Below, piece by piece: positions 26,789 through 35,627 of a DNA stretch of 64,000 nt (its first letter is position 1; every line of letters begins with the position of its first letter). Position numbers and translations under genes: made by a program. Source of the DNA: Nannocystis pusilla (lineage in GTDB: Bacteria; Myxococcota_A; Polyangia; Nannocystales; Nannocystaceae); contig NZ_JAIRAU010000001.1 of the NCBI RefSeq assembly GCF_020073745.1, forward strand, positions 1,116,001 to 1,180,000. The letters are read 5' to 3'. The notes below the pieces were generated by a model. It saw only the letters and a program-made list of their open reading frames with translations, ran no database searches and had not been told where the DNA came from.

Positions 26789-28452
26789 GCGAAGAAGGCC
26801 CCCTCTGGTACAAGCACGCGATCATCTACCAGCTCCACGTCAAGTCGTTCCACGACAGCGACGGCGACGGCTACGGCGACTTCCCGGGGCTCACGGCCAA
26901 GCTCGACTACCTGGCCGAGCTCGGTATCACGTGCCTGTGGCTGCTGCCGTTCTACCCGTCGCCGCTCAAGGACGACGGCTACGACATCGCCGACTACGAG
27001 TCGATCAACCCGCGCTACGGGACGATGGACGACTTCAAGCGCTTCCTCGCCGAGGCGCACCTGCGCGGGCTCAAGGTCATCACCGAGCTCGTCATCAATC
27101 ACACCTCCGACCAGCACCCGTGGTTCCAGCGGGCCCGGCGGGCCCCGAAGGGCTCGCCCGAGCGCGAGCTGTACGTGTGGAGCGACGACCCGACCCGCTA
27201 CGCCGGGGCGCGCATCATCTTCACCGACACCGAGAACTCGAACTGGGCCTGGGACCCGATCGCCGGCCAGTTCTACTGGCACCGCTTCTTCAGCCACCAG
27301 CCCGACCTCAACTTCGACAACCCGACGGTGCGCAAGCTGGTGCTCGACGTCATGCGCTTCTGGCTGGCGCTCGGGGTCGACGGGCTGCGCCTCGACGCGG
27401 TGCCGTACCTGTGCGAGCGCGAGGGCACGAGCTGCGAGAACCTGCCGGAGACGCACGCGGTGCTGCGCGAGCTGCGGGCCGCGCTCGACGCCGAGTTCCC
27501 CGGGCGGGTGTTCCTCGCCGAGGCCAACCAGTGGCCCGAGGACGTGCTGCCGTACTTCGGCGGCGACGAGGGCCCGGAGTGCCACATGGCGTTCCACTTC
27601 CCGCTGATGCCGCGCATGTTCATGGCGCTGCGCCGCGAGGACCGCACGCCGATCGTCGAGATCCTCGCGCGCACGCCGCCGATCCCCGAGCACTCGCAGT
27701 GGGCGATGTTCCTCCGCAACCACGACGAGCTCACGCTCGAGATGGTGACCGACGAGGAGCGCGACTACATGTACCGCGAGTACGCCAAGGACCCGCGGAT
27801 GCGCATCAACATCGGCATCCGCCGGCGCCTGGCGCCGCTGATGGACAACGGCCGGCGGCAGATCGAGCTGATGTGCGCGCTGCTGATGTCGATGCCCGGC
27901 ACGCCGGTGATGTACTACGGCGACGAGCTCGGCATGGGCGACAACATCTACCTCGGCGACCGCAACGGGGTGCGCACGCCGATGCAGTGGAACGCCGACC
28001 GCAACGCCGGCTTCTCGCGGGCCGACAACGCGGCCCTGTTCGCGCCGGTGCTGGTCGACCCGCCCTACAGCTTCTCCGACATCAACGTCGACGCCCAGGA
28101 GCGCACCGGGACGTCGCTGCTCCGCTGGATGCGCCGGCTCGTGCGCGTGCGCCGGCGCTTCATGGCGTTCGGCAGCGGCAGCTTCGAGGCGCTGCACCCC
28201 GACAACCGCGCGGTGCTGGCGTTCTTCCGCCGCCAGGACGACGAGCTGCTGCTGTGCGTGCACAACCTGTCGCGCTTCGCCCAGTTCGCCGAGCTCGACC
28301 TGCGCGCCTACGACGGCTACACCCCGGTCGAGCTGTGGAGCGACCGCCCGTTCCCGCGGATCGGCCAGCTGCCGTACCTCCTGACCATGTCGCCGCACGC
28401 GTTCTTCTGGTTCGCCCTGCAAGCGCCCGGCTGGCGCCCGGAGGGGCCGTGA
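26785..28452 (+). CDS. treS: Trehalose synthase (maltose alpha-D-glucosyltransferase)
   Basis: 555 residues from ATG 26785. GH13_16 signatures: [19 protein letters not shown] near the start, [20 protein letters not shown] at about 51-70, [27 protein letters not shown] with nucleophile Asp 204, [11 protein letters not shown] with Glu 246, and [11 protein letters not shown] with Asp 314. It interconverts trehalose and maltose; next to a maltokinase and GlgE it feeds trehalose into alpha-glucan. The maltokinase is not fused to it here, unlike in many bacteria. Stop overlaps the next start (GTGA at 28449). Confidence 0.95.
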   Translation: MSEEGPLWYKHAIIYQLHVKSFHDSDGDGYGDFPGLTAKLDYLAELGITCLWLLPFYPSPLKDDGYDIADYESINPRYGTMDDFKRFLAEAHLRGLKVITELVINHTSDQHPWFQRARRAPKGSPERELYVWSDDPTRYAGARIIFTDTENSNWAWDPIAGQFYWHRFFSHQPDLNFDNPTVRKLVLDVMRFWLALGVDGLRLDAVPYLCEREGTSCENLPETHAVLRELRAALDAEFPGRVFLAEANQWPEDVLPYFGGDEGPECHMAFHFPLMPRMFMALRREDRTPIVEILARTPPIPEHSQWAMFLRNHDELTLEMVTDEERDYMYREYAKDPRMRINIGIRRRLAPLMDNGRRQIELMCALLMSMPGTPVMYYGDELGMGDNIYLGDRNGVRTPMQWNADRNAGFSRADNAALFAPVLVDPPYSFSDINVDAQERTGTSLLRWMRRLVRVRRRFMAFGSGSFEALHPDNRAVLAFFRRQDDELLLCVHNLSRFAQFAELDLRAYDGYTPVELWSDRPFPRIGQLPYLLTMSPHAFFWFALQAPGWRPEGP

Positions 28453-29870
28453 CCCCGCCGACGCTCGACCTCGCGGCCCTCGGCAAGCTGTCCTCCGGGA
28501 CATGGCTCGAGTTCCTGGCCCGGCGGCGGTGGTTCCCCGCCGGCGCCCGCTCGGTCCGCCTGGTCGGCGCCGCCAGGGTCGGCGCCGACGCGGCCCTGTG
28601 CCTGCTGGTCGCCGAGGCCGAGCGGCCGTGGACCACCCAGGTGCTGCTGCGCACGATGATGGTCGATGGGGCAGGTCCTCACGAACATGTCCCAAGGAAC
28701 AGCATTCGCCTGCGCGCCGACGGGGCCGAGATCGCGCTGGTCGAGGCCAGCGACGCGCCCGAGGTGTTCGTCGCCCTGGCCGCCGGGCTGCGCGCGGGCG
28801 CCAGCTTCGTCGGCGAGGGCGCCAGCTGGTCGACGCGGGTCGGCAGCCCGCTGTGCGCCGGCGCGCTGACGGGGGCGCGGCTGGTCGGCGGCGAGCAGAG
28901 CAACACCGCGGTGGTGCTCGGCGAGGCCGGCGTGCTCAAGCTGTTCCGCCGGGTCGAGGTCGGCCGCCACCCGGAGATCGAGCTCGGCCGCTTCCTCACC
29001 GCGCGCGGGTTCCGGCACGCGCCGCCGCTGCTGGCCGAGCTGACGGTCGAGACCGGCGAGGGCTCGGCGGCGGCCGGGGTGCTGCACGCGTTCCTGCCCG
29101 GGCGCGTCGACGGCTGGACCTTCGCGCTGTCGCGCCCCGACATGATCGAGCCGGCGCGCGCGCTCGGGGCGGCCACGCGGGCGCTGCACGAGGCGCTGAC
29201 GACCGACGACGAGTCGACCGGGCTGGCGACGCGCGCGGTGGTGGCGGCCGACCGGGCCCGGTGGGTCAAGGGGCTGCGCCAGACCGCGGCCGCGGCGCTC
29301 GGGCGGCTGGCGCACCGCTACCGCGAGCTGCCGCCCGAGGCGCGCAAGCTCGCCGAGCTCACGGCGACCCGCAGCGAGGCCCTGCTGGCCGACGCCGAGG
29401 AGCGGCTGCGCGGCGCCGCGGGGGTGCAGATCCGGATCCACGGCGACTATCACCTGGGACAGGTCCTTTACGACCCGTCCTCGGGGTCATGGTCGATCCT
29501 CGACTTCGAGGGCGAGCCGACCCGCCCGCTGGTCGAGCGCAGCCTGCGGCAGCTGCCGCAGCACGACGTCGCCGGCATGCTGCGCTCGTTCGCCTACGCC
29601 GCGCTGGTCGGCGGGGCCGGCCCGGACTGGGAGGCGGCGACGTCGGCGGCGTTTTTGGCCGGCTACGACGCGGCCGGCTCGCCCGGCTCGCCGCTGCCGG
29701 CCGCCCAGGCGTCGCCGCTGCTGCGCGCCTGCGTGATCGAGCGCAGCTTTCACGAGCTGGCGTACGAGCTCGACTACCGGCCGCAGTTCGCGTGGATCCC
29801 TCTGACCTCGCTGGCCGCGCTGAGCGAGGCGGTGGCCCTGCCGCCGTGGCCGAGCGCGTCGCAGTTCTGA
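28449..29870 (+). CDS. mak: Maltokinase (ATP: maltose 1-phosphotransferase)
   Basis: 473 residues from GTG 28449, overlapping the treS stop by four bases. The N-terminal lobe includes the cap region; the kinase core has [23 protein letters not shown] (about 147-168), the catalytic loop HGDYHLGQ at 331-338 and LDFEGEP at 351-357, as in Mak/Pep2 aminoglycoside-phosphotransferase-like kinases. It makes maltose-1-phosphate for GlgE. Two hairpin loci sit in the N-terminal lobe: 28487-28504 and a three-unit chain at 28658-28703 encoding roughly residues 71-85 ([14 protein letters not shown]), a variable surface region. Confidence 0.93.
   Translation: MTPPTLDLAALGKLSSGTWLEFLARRRWFPAGARSVRLVGAARVGADAALCLLVAEAERPWTTQVLLRTMMVDGAGPHEHVPRNSIRLRADGAEIALVEASDAPEVFVALAAGLRAGASFVGEGASWSTRVGSPLCAGALTGARLVGGEQSNTAVVLGEAGVLKLFRRVEVGRHPEIELGRFLTARGFRHAPPLLAELTVETGEGSAAAGVLHAFLPGRVDGWTFALSRPDMIEPARALGAATRALHEALTTDDESTGLATRAVVAADRARWVKGLRQTAAAALGRLAHRYRELPPEARKLAELTATRSEALLADAEERLRGAAGVQIRIHGDYHLGQVLYDPSSGSWSILDFEGEPTRPLVERSLRQLPQHDVAGMLRSFAYAALVGGAGPDWEAATSAAFLAGYDAAGSPGSPLPAAQASPLLRACVIERSFHELAYELDYRPQFAWIPLTSLAALSEAVALPPWPSASQF
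28487..28504. repeat. Single hairpin unit at the start of mak
   Basis: GCTG 28487, tcctccggga, CATG 28501; codons 13-18 of mak. Confidence 0.6.
28658..28703. repeat. CATG-N10 hairpin chain, 3 units, inside mak
   Basis: GATG 28658, CAGG 28672, CATG 28686, CAGC 28700; inserts gtcgatgggg, tcctcacgaa, tcccaaggaa. It encodes a low-complexity-like loop between conserved strands, as expected for inserted sequence. Confidence 0.8.
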
Positions 29871-30058
29871 GCGAGATGGAGACAGCGCGGCGGGTCGCTG
29901 GCGCGCATCGACCGGCTACGCCGTCCGGGACGATGTTCCGCCGCGACTGCGAGCTTTCGCGGCGGCCCGCGGAGGCCGCAGGGGCGCCGGGACTCGTGAA
30001 TCCGCCGCCGCCGTGGTCGCCTTGACGCCGTGAAGTCGCGCCGTGTTAAAGTGCCCGC
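29871..30058. other. Intergenic region after mak
   Basis: 188 bases. No hairpin chain; its right end carries the promoter-like boxes at 30022-30051. Confidence 0.5.
30022..30051 (+). promoter_or_regulatory. Sigma-70-like promoter candidate, possibly leaderless
   Basis: TTGACG (30022-30027) matches five of six bases of the -35 consensus; TTAAAG/TAAAGT (30046-30052) could be the -10 at 18-19 bases. Initiation would fall close to GTG 30059, giving a leaderless or very short-leader mRNA for the lipoprotein. Based on sequence match only. Confidence 0.35.
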
Positions 30059-30952
30059 GTGGCAATGATACGCGCGTACTCGCTCACAATCAGTGCATTA
30101 TTTCTGTTCGCCTGTAACGACTCCGAGCCGCAGTTGACTGGCGGACCGGGTCAGTTGACCGGGCCGTGCATTCAGGGGCAGTGCCTCGCGGGGCTGCAGT
30201 GCTTCGTCGACGAGTGTGTCCCCGGCGCCGGTAGCAACAGCAACAGCAACAGCAACAGCAATGGCAACAGCGACGGCGAGCCCGAGGACCCGACGACCAC
30301 CGGCGGGACCACCGGCGTCAGCGACGGCGTCACCGAGGGCGGCGTGACGCAGACGACGACGGCGAGCTCGAACGACCCCGGCACGACGACCGGCGGCGAC
30401 CCGTCGACGACGAACGTCTCGAACGCCTCGAACGTCTCGAACCCGATGACGACCGTCGACCGCACGACCGGGGTCGAGACCGACACGTGGGACGACAGCG
30501 CCAGCGACTCGCGGGGCTTCATCCTCCCCGACACGGACAGCGGCGGCGACGACCCTTGCGACGCGATCACCTGCGGCGTCGGCGAGACCTGCGCGATCGT
30601 CGGCGAGGATCCGCAGTGCCTGGAGCACTGCTATCCGCTCGACTTCGACTACTGCGGGTTCGAAAACCTGTGCGTGCCGTACGGCGAGGTGTTCGTGTGC
30701 GCCCCGGACGCGTCAGGCGACGTGGGCGCGGTCGGAGACGGCTGCGCCTACAGCAACGGCTGCGACCCCGGCCACACCTGCCTCGACAGCCAATTCGTCG
30801 CCGGCTGCAACGACCTGTACTGCTGCTCGATCTTCTGCGACCTCGACCTCGCCGACTCGTGCCTCGCGTACGATATGCAGTGCGTCGGCTGGTGGGAGCA
30901 GGGCATGGCCCCGCAGGGCTTCGAGGACGTCGGGATCTGCGTGGTGGTGTGA
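30059..30952 (+). CDS. Cys-rich lipoprotein with Ser-Asn and Thr/Gly linkers
   Basis: 297 residues from GTG 30059 (ATG 30065 is the alternative). Signal ends in LFLFAC. An (Asn-Ser) repeat (SNSNSNSNSNGNS, about 58-70) and a Thr/Gly/Asp linker lead to a C-terminal domain of about 130 residues with many Cys (DPCDAITCGVGETCAIVG, HCYPLDFDYCGFENLC, NDLYCCSIFCDLD). The same Cys layout, including CCS..C, occurs in the lipoprotein at 61324, so these are paralogues. Function unknown; disulphide-rich surface protein is the inference. Confidence 0.8.
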   Translation: MAMIRAYSLTISALFLFACNDSEPQLTGGPGQLTGPCIQGQCLAGLQCFVDECVPGAGSNSNSNSNSNGNSDGEPEDPTTTGGTTGVSDGVTEGGVTQTTTASSNDPGTTTGGDPSTTNVSNASNVSNPMTTVDRTTGVETDTWDDSASDSRGFILPDTDSGGDDPCDAITCGVGETCAIVGEDPQCLEHCYPLDFDYCGFENLCVPYGEVFVCAPDASGDVGAVGDGCAYSNGCDPGHTCLDSQFVAGCNDLYCCSIFCDLDLADSCLAYDMQCVGWWEQGMAPQGFEDVGICVVV

Positions 30953-30976
30953 GCGCGAGGTCGGGGCGACTCGCGC
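30953..30976. terminator. Hairpin between convergent lipoprotein genes
   Basis: GCGCGAG (30953-30959) pairs with CTCGCGC (30970-30976) around a ten-base loop, immediately after the stop at 30952 and ten bases before the convergent stop. A bidirectional terminator is plausible; it is not a CATG-N10 unit. Confidence 0.35.
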
Positions 30977-30986
30977 CGGCGATGGC

Positions 30987-31607
30987 TCAGGGCGCGCAGC
31001 CGCCTTCGATCCACTGGCCGATCTTCCCGAGCTCGGCGGACGAGAGCTGCGCGGCGGGTGGCGGGGGCATGGCCGTGCCGGCGCCGCCCACCTCGAGGTG
31101 GGTGTCGTTGATCTTGTGCCACAAGTAACTGTTCTCGACGTCGCCGGGCTGGACCAGGACCATCGAGGCGACCTCGAAAGAGCTCTGGAGGACGATCTCG
31201 TCGTAGGCGGCGCCGACGTCGAGGACGAACCAGGAGGCCGCGGTGCCGCCGGCGGTGTGGCAGCCGGTGAGGCAGTTCGCGTCCCAGATCGGCTGGATGT
31301 CGAGGTCGTGACTGAGCTCCACACCGGAGGTCGGGTCGCCGGTGGCGGTGGCGGCGTCGTCGTCGGTGGTGCCGGTGGTGGTGCCGCCGGAGGTCGGCTC
31401 GGGGTCGGTGGCGGTGCCGCCGGTGGTCGGCCCGGTGTCGGCCGTGGTGCTCGAACCTGGCCCTTCGGTCATGTCGCCGCCGGGCCCCGCGGACGGGTCG
31501 GTGACGGCCGTGGGGTTGGTGGCGGAGTCGAGCGGGTCCTTGCTCTCGCAGGCGACGAACAGGACCGCGGCGACGGTGAGACGGGGCAGGCGCGAAACCA
31601 GGGGCAT
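30987..31607 (-). CDS. Cytochrome-c-like lipoprotein with CxxxCH motif
   Basis: 206 residues from ATG 31607. Signal with lipobox-like LFVAC (about 20), Thr/Gly/Asp linker to about residue 95, then a domain opening DIQPIWDANCLTGCHTAGGTA, the layout of DUF-type planctomycete/myxobacterial cytochromes. Three residues, not two, separate the Cys pair before His (CLTGCH). The sequence ends GKIGQWIEGGCAP, as in this class where a MPPP segment (GTAMPPPPAAQL) supplies the distal Met. Whether CxxxCH is haem-loaded is uncertain. A hairpin unit at 31456-31473 lies in the linker. Confidence 0.7.
   Translation of the reverse strand: MPLVSRLPRLTVAAVLFVACESKDPLDSATNPTAVTDPSAGPGGDMTEGPGSSTTADTGPTTGGTATDPEPTSGGTTTGTTDDDAATATGDPTSGVELSHDLDIQPIWDANCLTGCHTAGGTAASWFVLDVGAAYDEIVLQSSFEVASMVLVQPGDVENSYLWHKINDTHLEVGGAGTAMPPPPAAQLSSAELGKIGQWIEGGCAP
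31456..31473. repeat. Single hairpin unit in a lipoprotein linker
   Basis: CCTG 31456, gcccttcggt, CATG 31470; encodes DMTEGPG in the linker. Confidence 0.6.
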
Positions 31608-31671
31608 GATCGCGAACGTAGTCGGCCGCGCGGCGGCTGGCAAGAGACGGCAGAGCGGCGGAGGCGGCCGC

Positions 31672-33300
31672 TCACGGGCACAGGCGCAGCAGGTAGCCCT
31701 GCCAGGTATCCGAGGGCTCGAGCAACTCGTCGCCGGCCATGAAGGGCGCGTTGAAGACGCCGCCGAGCCAGATGCTGCCGTCGTCGTTGATGCCGACGAC
31801 GTCGCCGTGCTGGTTGCCGGGCCCGCCGAACGAGCGCACGTGGTCGTCGACGCCGTCCGGCCCGAAGCGGCCGAGCCAGGCGTCGTAGGCCCAATCCCAC
31901 TGGGCGCTGACGGTGCCGCTGGTGAACTGCATCCAGTCCTCGAAGTTGCCGGCGAGGGCGAATTGACCGGCATCGTTGCCGGCGACGTCGCTGGCGAACT
32001 GCCAGCCCTTCGTGCCGGCGCCGTAACGGTCGCTCCAGCGGTGCTCGCCGGTCGCGGTCAGCGAGGCGATCCACAGGTCGTACCCGCCCAACCAGACCAG
32101 GGGGGGGCCGCCGAGGTCGAAGCTCCCGCCGAACCAGCCGGCGAGGTTGATGTTGCCGTCGAGGTCGGTCTTCGCCCCGACGACGAAGGCCTTGCCGTCG
32201 ACCGCGAAGCCGCCGCTCCGGCGCATCCACAGGAATTGGCCGTCGGCGTCGAGCTTGACGACGTAGACGTTGCTGAGGTCCTCGCTCGCCTCGGGCCCGC
32301 CGCCGAAGTCGACGGTGCCCGAGAACTCGCCGACGACGACGATGTCACCGACCGGGTCGACGGCGACGTCATGGCCGTCGATGTCCCCCGAGCTGAAGCT
32401 GCGGTGCCACAGCAGCGCGCCCGCCGGGTCGAACTTGACGACGTGGACGACGTTCAACGCGTCGCCCTGCGGTCCGGCGCCGAAGTCGACCGGCGCCTTC
32501 GAGCGCGCGAGCAGGACGATGTCGCCGTCGGCGTCGAGGGCCACGCGGACCCCCGTGTCGATCTTGGGGCTGCCGAAGCTGCGGCTCCACAGGTGCTCGC
32601 CCGCGGGCGAGAACGCGGCGAGGACGATGTCGTCCTTCCCGACGCTCGTCAGCGTGCCGCCGCCCATGTCGATGGTGCTGCGGAACTCGCCGGCGACGAC
32701 GATCCGCCCGTCGCCGTCGACGGCCACGCCGTACAGCTCCTGCGCATCCTCGTCGCCGAAGCTCTGGCTCCACAGGTGCTCGCCGTCCGGGCCGTACTTG
32801 GCGATGAACGCGTCGTCGTACCCCTCGAAGTTCAGGTTTCCGCCGCCGAAGTCGGTCTCCCGCTCATAGAAGTGCCCGACCGCGATCGCGTTGTCCTCGG
32901 CGTCGATGGCGAGGTCGTTGAACATGTTCGTCTGCGTGGCGCCGGCGATGTGCCGGACCCAGGCGACGCCGTCGTCGCAGGCGCCCGCGACGCCCGTGTC
33001 GGTGGTCTCGCCGGTGCTGGCGGTCGTGGTCGTGGTCGTGGTGGCCTCGCCGGTGCTCGTCGCGCCCGTCGTCGTCGTCGGCAGGGCGCCGCTCGTGGTC
33101 GTGTCGTCGCCCGTGGTGGCGGTCTCGGTGGCGGCGCCGCTCGAGCTGGTCGGCGGGGCGTCGGCGGTGGTGCCGGTGCTCGGGCCCGCGGTGGTGCCGG
33201 GCGCGTCGGTCGAATCGGTGGTGACAGTGTCGTCGCTGCAACCTGCTGCGGGTAAGGCGACGGCGAGAACGGAGAGCGCGACCACGATCTTGTGGGACAT
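31672..33300 (-). CDS. Beta-propeller (SBBP-like) repeat lipoprotein
   Basis: 542 residues from ATG 33300. Lipobox-like PAAGC (about 21), ~85 residues of Thr/Ser/Gly linker, then repeats of the form D.FGGG.L...G.DD.F...Y.PDGEHLWSQSFG (residues about 125-540; for example DDAFIAKYGPDGEHLWSQSF, DDIVLAAFSPAGEHLWSRSF). Five or six blades are visible. Probably surface-exposed. Related in layout, not sequence, to the FG-GAP lipoprotein. Confidence 0.8.
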   Translation of the reverse strand: MSHKIVVALSVLAVALPAAGCSDDTVTTDSTDAPGTTAGPSTGTTADAPPTSSSGAATETATTGDDTTTSGALPTTTTGATSTGEATTTTTTTASTGETTDTGVAGACDDGVAWVRHIAGATQTNMFNDLAIDAEDNAIAVGHFYERETDFGGGNLNFEGYDDAFIAKYGPDGEHLWSQSFGDEDAQELYGVAVDGDGRIVVAGEFRSTIDMGGGTLTSVGKDDIVLAAFSPAGEHLWSRSFGSPKIDTGVRVALDADGDIVLLARSKAPVDFGAGPQGDALNVVHVVKFDPAGALLWHRSFSSGDIDGHDVAVDPVGDIVVVGEFSGTVDFGGGPEASEDLSNVYVVKLDADGQFLWMRRSGGFAVDGKAFVVGAKTDLDGNINLAGWFGGSFDLGGPPLVWLGGYDLWIASLTATGEHRWSDRYGAGTKGWQFASDVAGNDAGQFALAGNFEDWMQFTSGTVSAQWDWAYDAWLGRFGPDGVDDHVRSFGGPGNQHGDVVGINDDGSIWLGGVFNAPFMAGDELLEPSDTWQGYLLRLCP

Positions 33301-33558
33301 GAGACAACCTCGACGGATCAGGGGTATAGATGCGGCGCGATTCGTGGCGCGCCGGTCGTGCATATCGAACACGACGATGCATGCTACCGCAGCGGCGCGA
33401 CGATGAATGGTAGGGGTCGGCCGGAACGAGCAGTTTGCACCGCGTGGGATGTCATCACCGCGACATCGGCCGCTCGTCCACGTGGACGTCGGCCGCGGCC
33501 GTCCCGTGAGAAACCGCTTGACCCCCGCGGCCGGGTGCGGTCTCGTCCTCATACCCCC

Positions 33559-33936
33559 ATGCCAGTCAAGCTGATCGTCGCTCTCGCGCTCCTCGCCCTC
33601 GCCACGGTGATGCAGGTCATGCACATCACGGAGGGCAACTACACGATCCCCAACTACGTCAACCTGGCGCTCAAGCTGTTCCTGGTGATCGGCCTCGTCC
33701 GCGGCAGCGAGGGCGCGCGGTCGCTGGCGCTGGTGGTCGGCGTGCTCAACATCCTGGTCGGGATCCTGGCGGTGTTCCAGGTCGGCGCGCTCATCAGCTA
33801 CCTGCCGCTGTCGCTCCAGCTGCAGCTGGGCGTGCCGCTGGTGTTCGGCGGCTACCTGCTGTGGTGCATGAGCCAGGAGGACGTCAAGACCTGGCTGTAC
33901 AGGCGCGCCTTCGCCGAGGTCGGCGGCGACGAGTGA
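33559..33936 (+). CDS. Small integral membrane protein, unknown
   Basis: 125 residues from ATG 33559. Hydrophobic segments at about 5-22, 32-47, 54-74 and 84-102 (LIVALALLALATVMQV, LALKLFLVIGLVRG, ALVVGVLNILVGILAVFQV, QLGVPLVFGGYLLWCM) suggest three or four helices. A C-terminal charged tail ends at TGA 33934-33936, and the next base starts a hairpin chain. No family recognised and no clear ribosome-binding site. Confidence 0.7.
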   Translation: MPVKLIVALALLALATVMQVMHITEGNYTIPNYVNLALKLFLVIGLVRGSEGARSLALVVGVLNILVGILAVFQVGALISYLPLSLQLQLGVPLVFGGYLLWCMSQEDVKTWLYRRAFAEVGGDE

Positions 33937-34010
33937 GATGAACTCGGGAGCATGTCGCGAGGAACATGTCTCTCGCAACAAGCTTTTCAAAGCATGTCTG
34001 AAAGATCAGC
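33937..34010. repeat. CATG-N10 hairpin chain, 5 units, exactly filling a convergent gap
   Basis: GATG 33937, CATG 33951, CATG 33965, CAAG 33979, CATG 33993, CAGC 34007, all 14 bases apart. It begins on the base after one stop (33934-33936) and its last anchor overlaps the convergent stop (34006-34008). Inserts: aactcgggag, tcgcgaggaa, tctctcgcaa, cttttcaaag, tctgaaagat. Confidence 0.95.
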
Positions 34011-34911
34011 TGGCGCGCAGGCTGGCGCGGGCCAGCTCGAGCTCGTCGCGCATCGCCCGGAAGCGGGCCTGCAGCTCGCGGCTCTGGGCGGTGACCTCGG
34101 CGGCCAGGGCTTCGGCGGACTGTCGGGCGGCGCGCTCGTTGGCCTCGCTGTGGCGGCGCAGGGCCAGCGCCTTGGCGTAGATGCCCTCCATGCGGCGGAT
34201 CGATCGCCGCAGCACGGTGGTGGTGAAGCCGATCAGCGCCAGCGCGACGGCGGCGCCCACCAGCGTGGTCGCGCGCGCCCAGCCGCCCTGGGTCTCGGCG
34301 GCGCGCAGGCGCTGCTCCTCGGCGTCGACCAGCTCGCGCACCAGCTGGCGCACGTTGTCGAGCTGGGCCTCGCGGGCGGCCAGCTGCAGCCGCGACGCCT
34401 CGCCCGGGCGCACCAGCGCCGCGCCGGTCTTGCCGGTGACGGGCGCGAGCCCGGTCGCGGCGGACCAGCGGGCGTACGCGCCCGACAGCGCGGCCACGCG
34501 GGCCTGCTGCTCGCCGTCGTCGGCCGCCAGCTCGGCGAGCCGGCGCAGCGCCGCCGGGACCATCACGTGCCCGAGGTGCAGCGGCGGCAGGAACATGTCC
34601 TCGTGGTCGATCACGTAGCCGCGCAGGGCGGCCTCCTGGTCGATGACGAGCCGCTGCACGCGGTTGGCCTCGGCGATCACGCTGCGGGCGCGGGTCGACT
34701 CGGCCCCGTCCGCGGCGGTGGCGACGACCTTGAGCGCGAGCAGGCCGCACAGCAGCAGCATCGCGGCGAGCGGCAGGACCAGCGCCTTGAACATCAGCCG
34801 GCGCAGGCGCGGCACCGGCAGCTCGTCGGCCACGGCCGGCAGCGCCTGGGTGGTGCGGAACAGCGAGCGGTGGAGGTCGCGCGCGGCGCGACGGTCGTGC
34901 GTGCCGGTCAT
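34006..34911 (-). CDS. CHASE3-like membrane protein coupled to KdpE
   Basis: 301 residues from ATG 34911, overlapping the kdpE stop (ATGA). Two membrane helices at about 42-62 (LVLPLAAMLLLCGLLALKVV) and 228-248 (TTLVGAAVALALIGFTTTVL) flank a helical periplasmic domain with RVQRLVIDQEAALRGYVID, the signature of CHASE3-type sensors. The cytoplasmic end is a coiled coil (about 255-301) with no kinase or cyclase domain. It is a sensory module lacking an output domain; it may modulate KdpD by contact. That role is inferred from coupling alone. Confidence 0.7.
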   Translation of the reverse strand: MTGTHDRRAARDLHRSLFRTTQALPAVADELPVPRLRRLMFKALVLPLAAMLLLCGLLALKVVATAADGAESTRARSVIAEANRVQRLVIDQEAALRGYVIDHEDMFLPPLHLGHVMVPAALRRLAELAADDGEQQARVAALSGAYARWSAATGLAPVTGKTGAALVRPGEASRLQLAAREAQLDNVRQLVRELVDAEEQRLRAAETQGGWARATTLVGAAVALALIGFTTTVLRRSIRRMEGIYAKALALRRHSEANERAARQSAEALAAEVTAQSRELQARFRAMRDELELARASLRAS

Positions 34912-35627
34912 GAGGCGCCCCCGGCGATGTCGTCCTCGGAGCGCAGGCGGTAGCCGACGCCCGGCTCGGTGGTCAGGTAGCGCGGCCGCGCCGGGTCGCC
35001 CTCGAGCTTCTGCCGCAGCTGGGCCATGTAGACGCGCAGGTAGTGGGTCTGGCTGACCGCCTGCGGGCCCCACACCTCCTTGAGCAGCTGCTTGTGGGTC
35101 ACGACCTTGCCGGCGTACTTGAGGAGGGTGGTGAGCAGCTTGTACTCGTGCGGCGTGAGGTGCACCGGCTTGCCCGCGCGGGTGACGAGCCGGCGCGCCA
35201 GGTCGACGGTGACCTCGCCGAGCGACACGATCGGCTCCTCGGTCGGCGTGCGCTCGGCGACCCGCCGCAGCGCCACGCGGATCCGCGCCAGCAGCTCGCT
35301 GGTGCCGAACGGCTTGGTCAGGTAGTCGTCGGCGCCGGCGTCGAGCGCCTGCACCTTGTCGCGCTCCTGCCCGCGCGCCGACAGCACGATGATCGGCACG
35401 CGCGTCCACTCGCGCAGCCGCGAGGTGACGTCGAGGCCGTCGCCGTCGGGCAGGCCGAGGTCGAGCAGGACGATGTCGGGGTTGTGCTCGGTCGCCCGTT
35501 GCAGCCCCTCGGCCGCCGTCTCGGCCTCGACCAGGCGGTAGTTCTGGGCGACCAGCGCCGCCCGCAAGAACCGCCGCAGCGGCGCCTCGTCCTCGACGAT
35601 GAGTACCAATGGCCCCTGTTCGCTCAT
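34908..35627 (-). CDS. kdpE: KdpE response regulator
   Basis: 239 residues. OmpR-type: receiver domain with phosphoacceptor Asp 56 (DIVLLDLGLPDGDG), acidic pair at 12-14 (EDE), Lys 105 (YLTKPFG), then a winged-helix DNA-binding domain with LTPHEYKLLTTLLKYAGKVV and TEPGVGYRL. Usually activates kdpFABC at low potassium or high osmolarity. Here its start overlaps the kdpD stop by four bases. Confidence 0.95.
   Translation of the reverse strand: MSEQGPLVLIVEDEAPLRRFLRAALVAQNYRLVEAETAAEGLQRATEHNPDIVLLDLGLPDGDGLDVTSRLREWTRVPIIVLSARGQERDKVQALDAGADDYLTKPFGTSELLARIRVALRRVAERTPTEEPIVSLGEVTVDLARRLVTRAGKPVHLTPHEYKLLTTLLKYAGKVVTHKQLLKEVWGPQAVSQTHYLRVYMAQLRQKLEGDPARPRYLTTEPGVGYRLRSEDDIAGGAS

Noticed and set aside
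29447..29470. CACCTGGGACAGGTC palindrome in mak
   Set aside because: It encodes the conserved catalytic loop HGDYHLGQ and the anchor spacing is not 14 bases.
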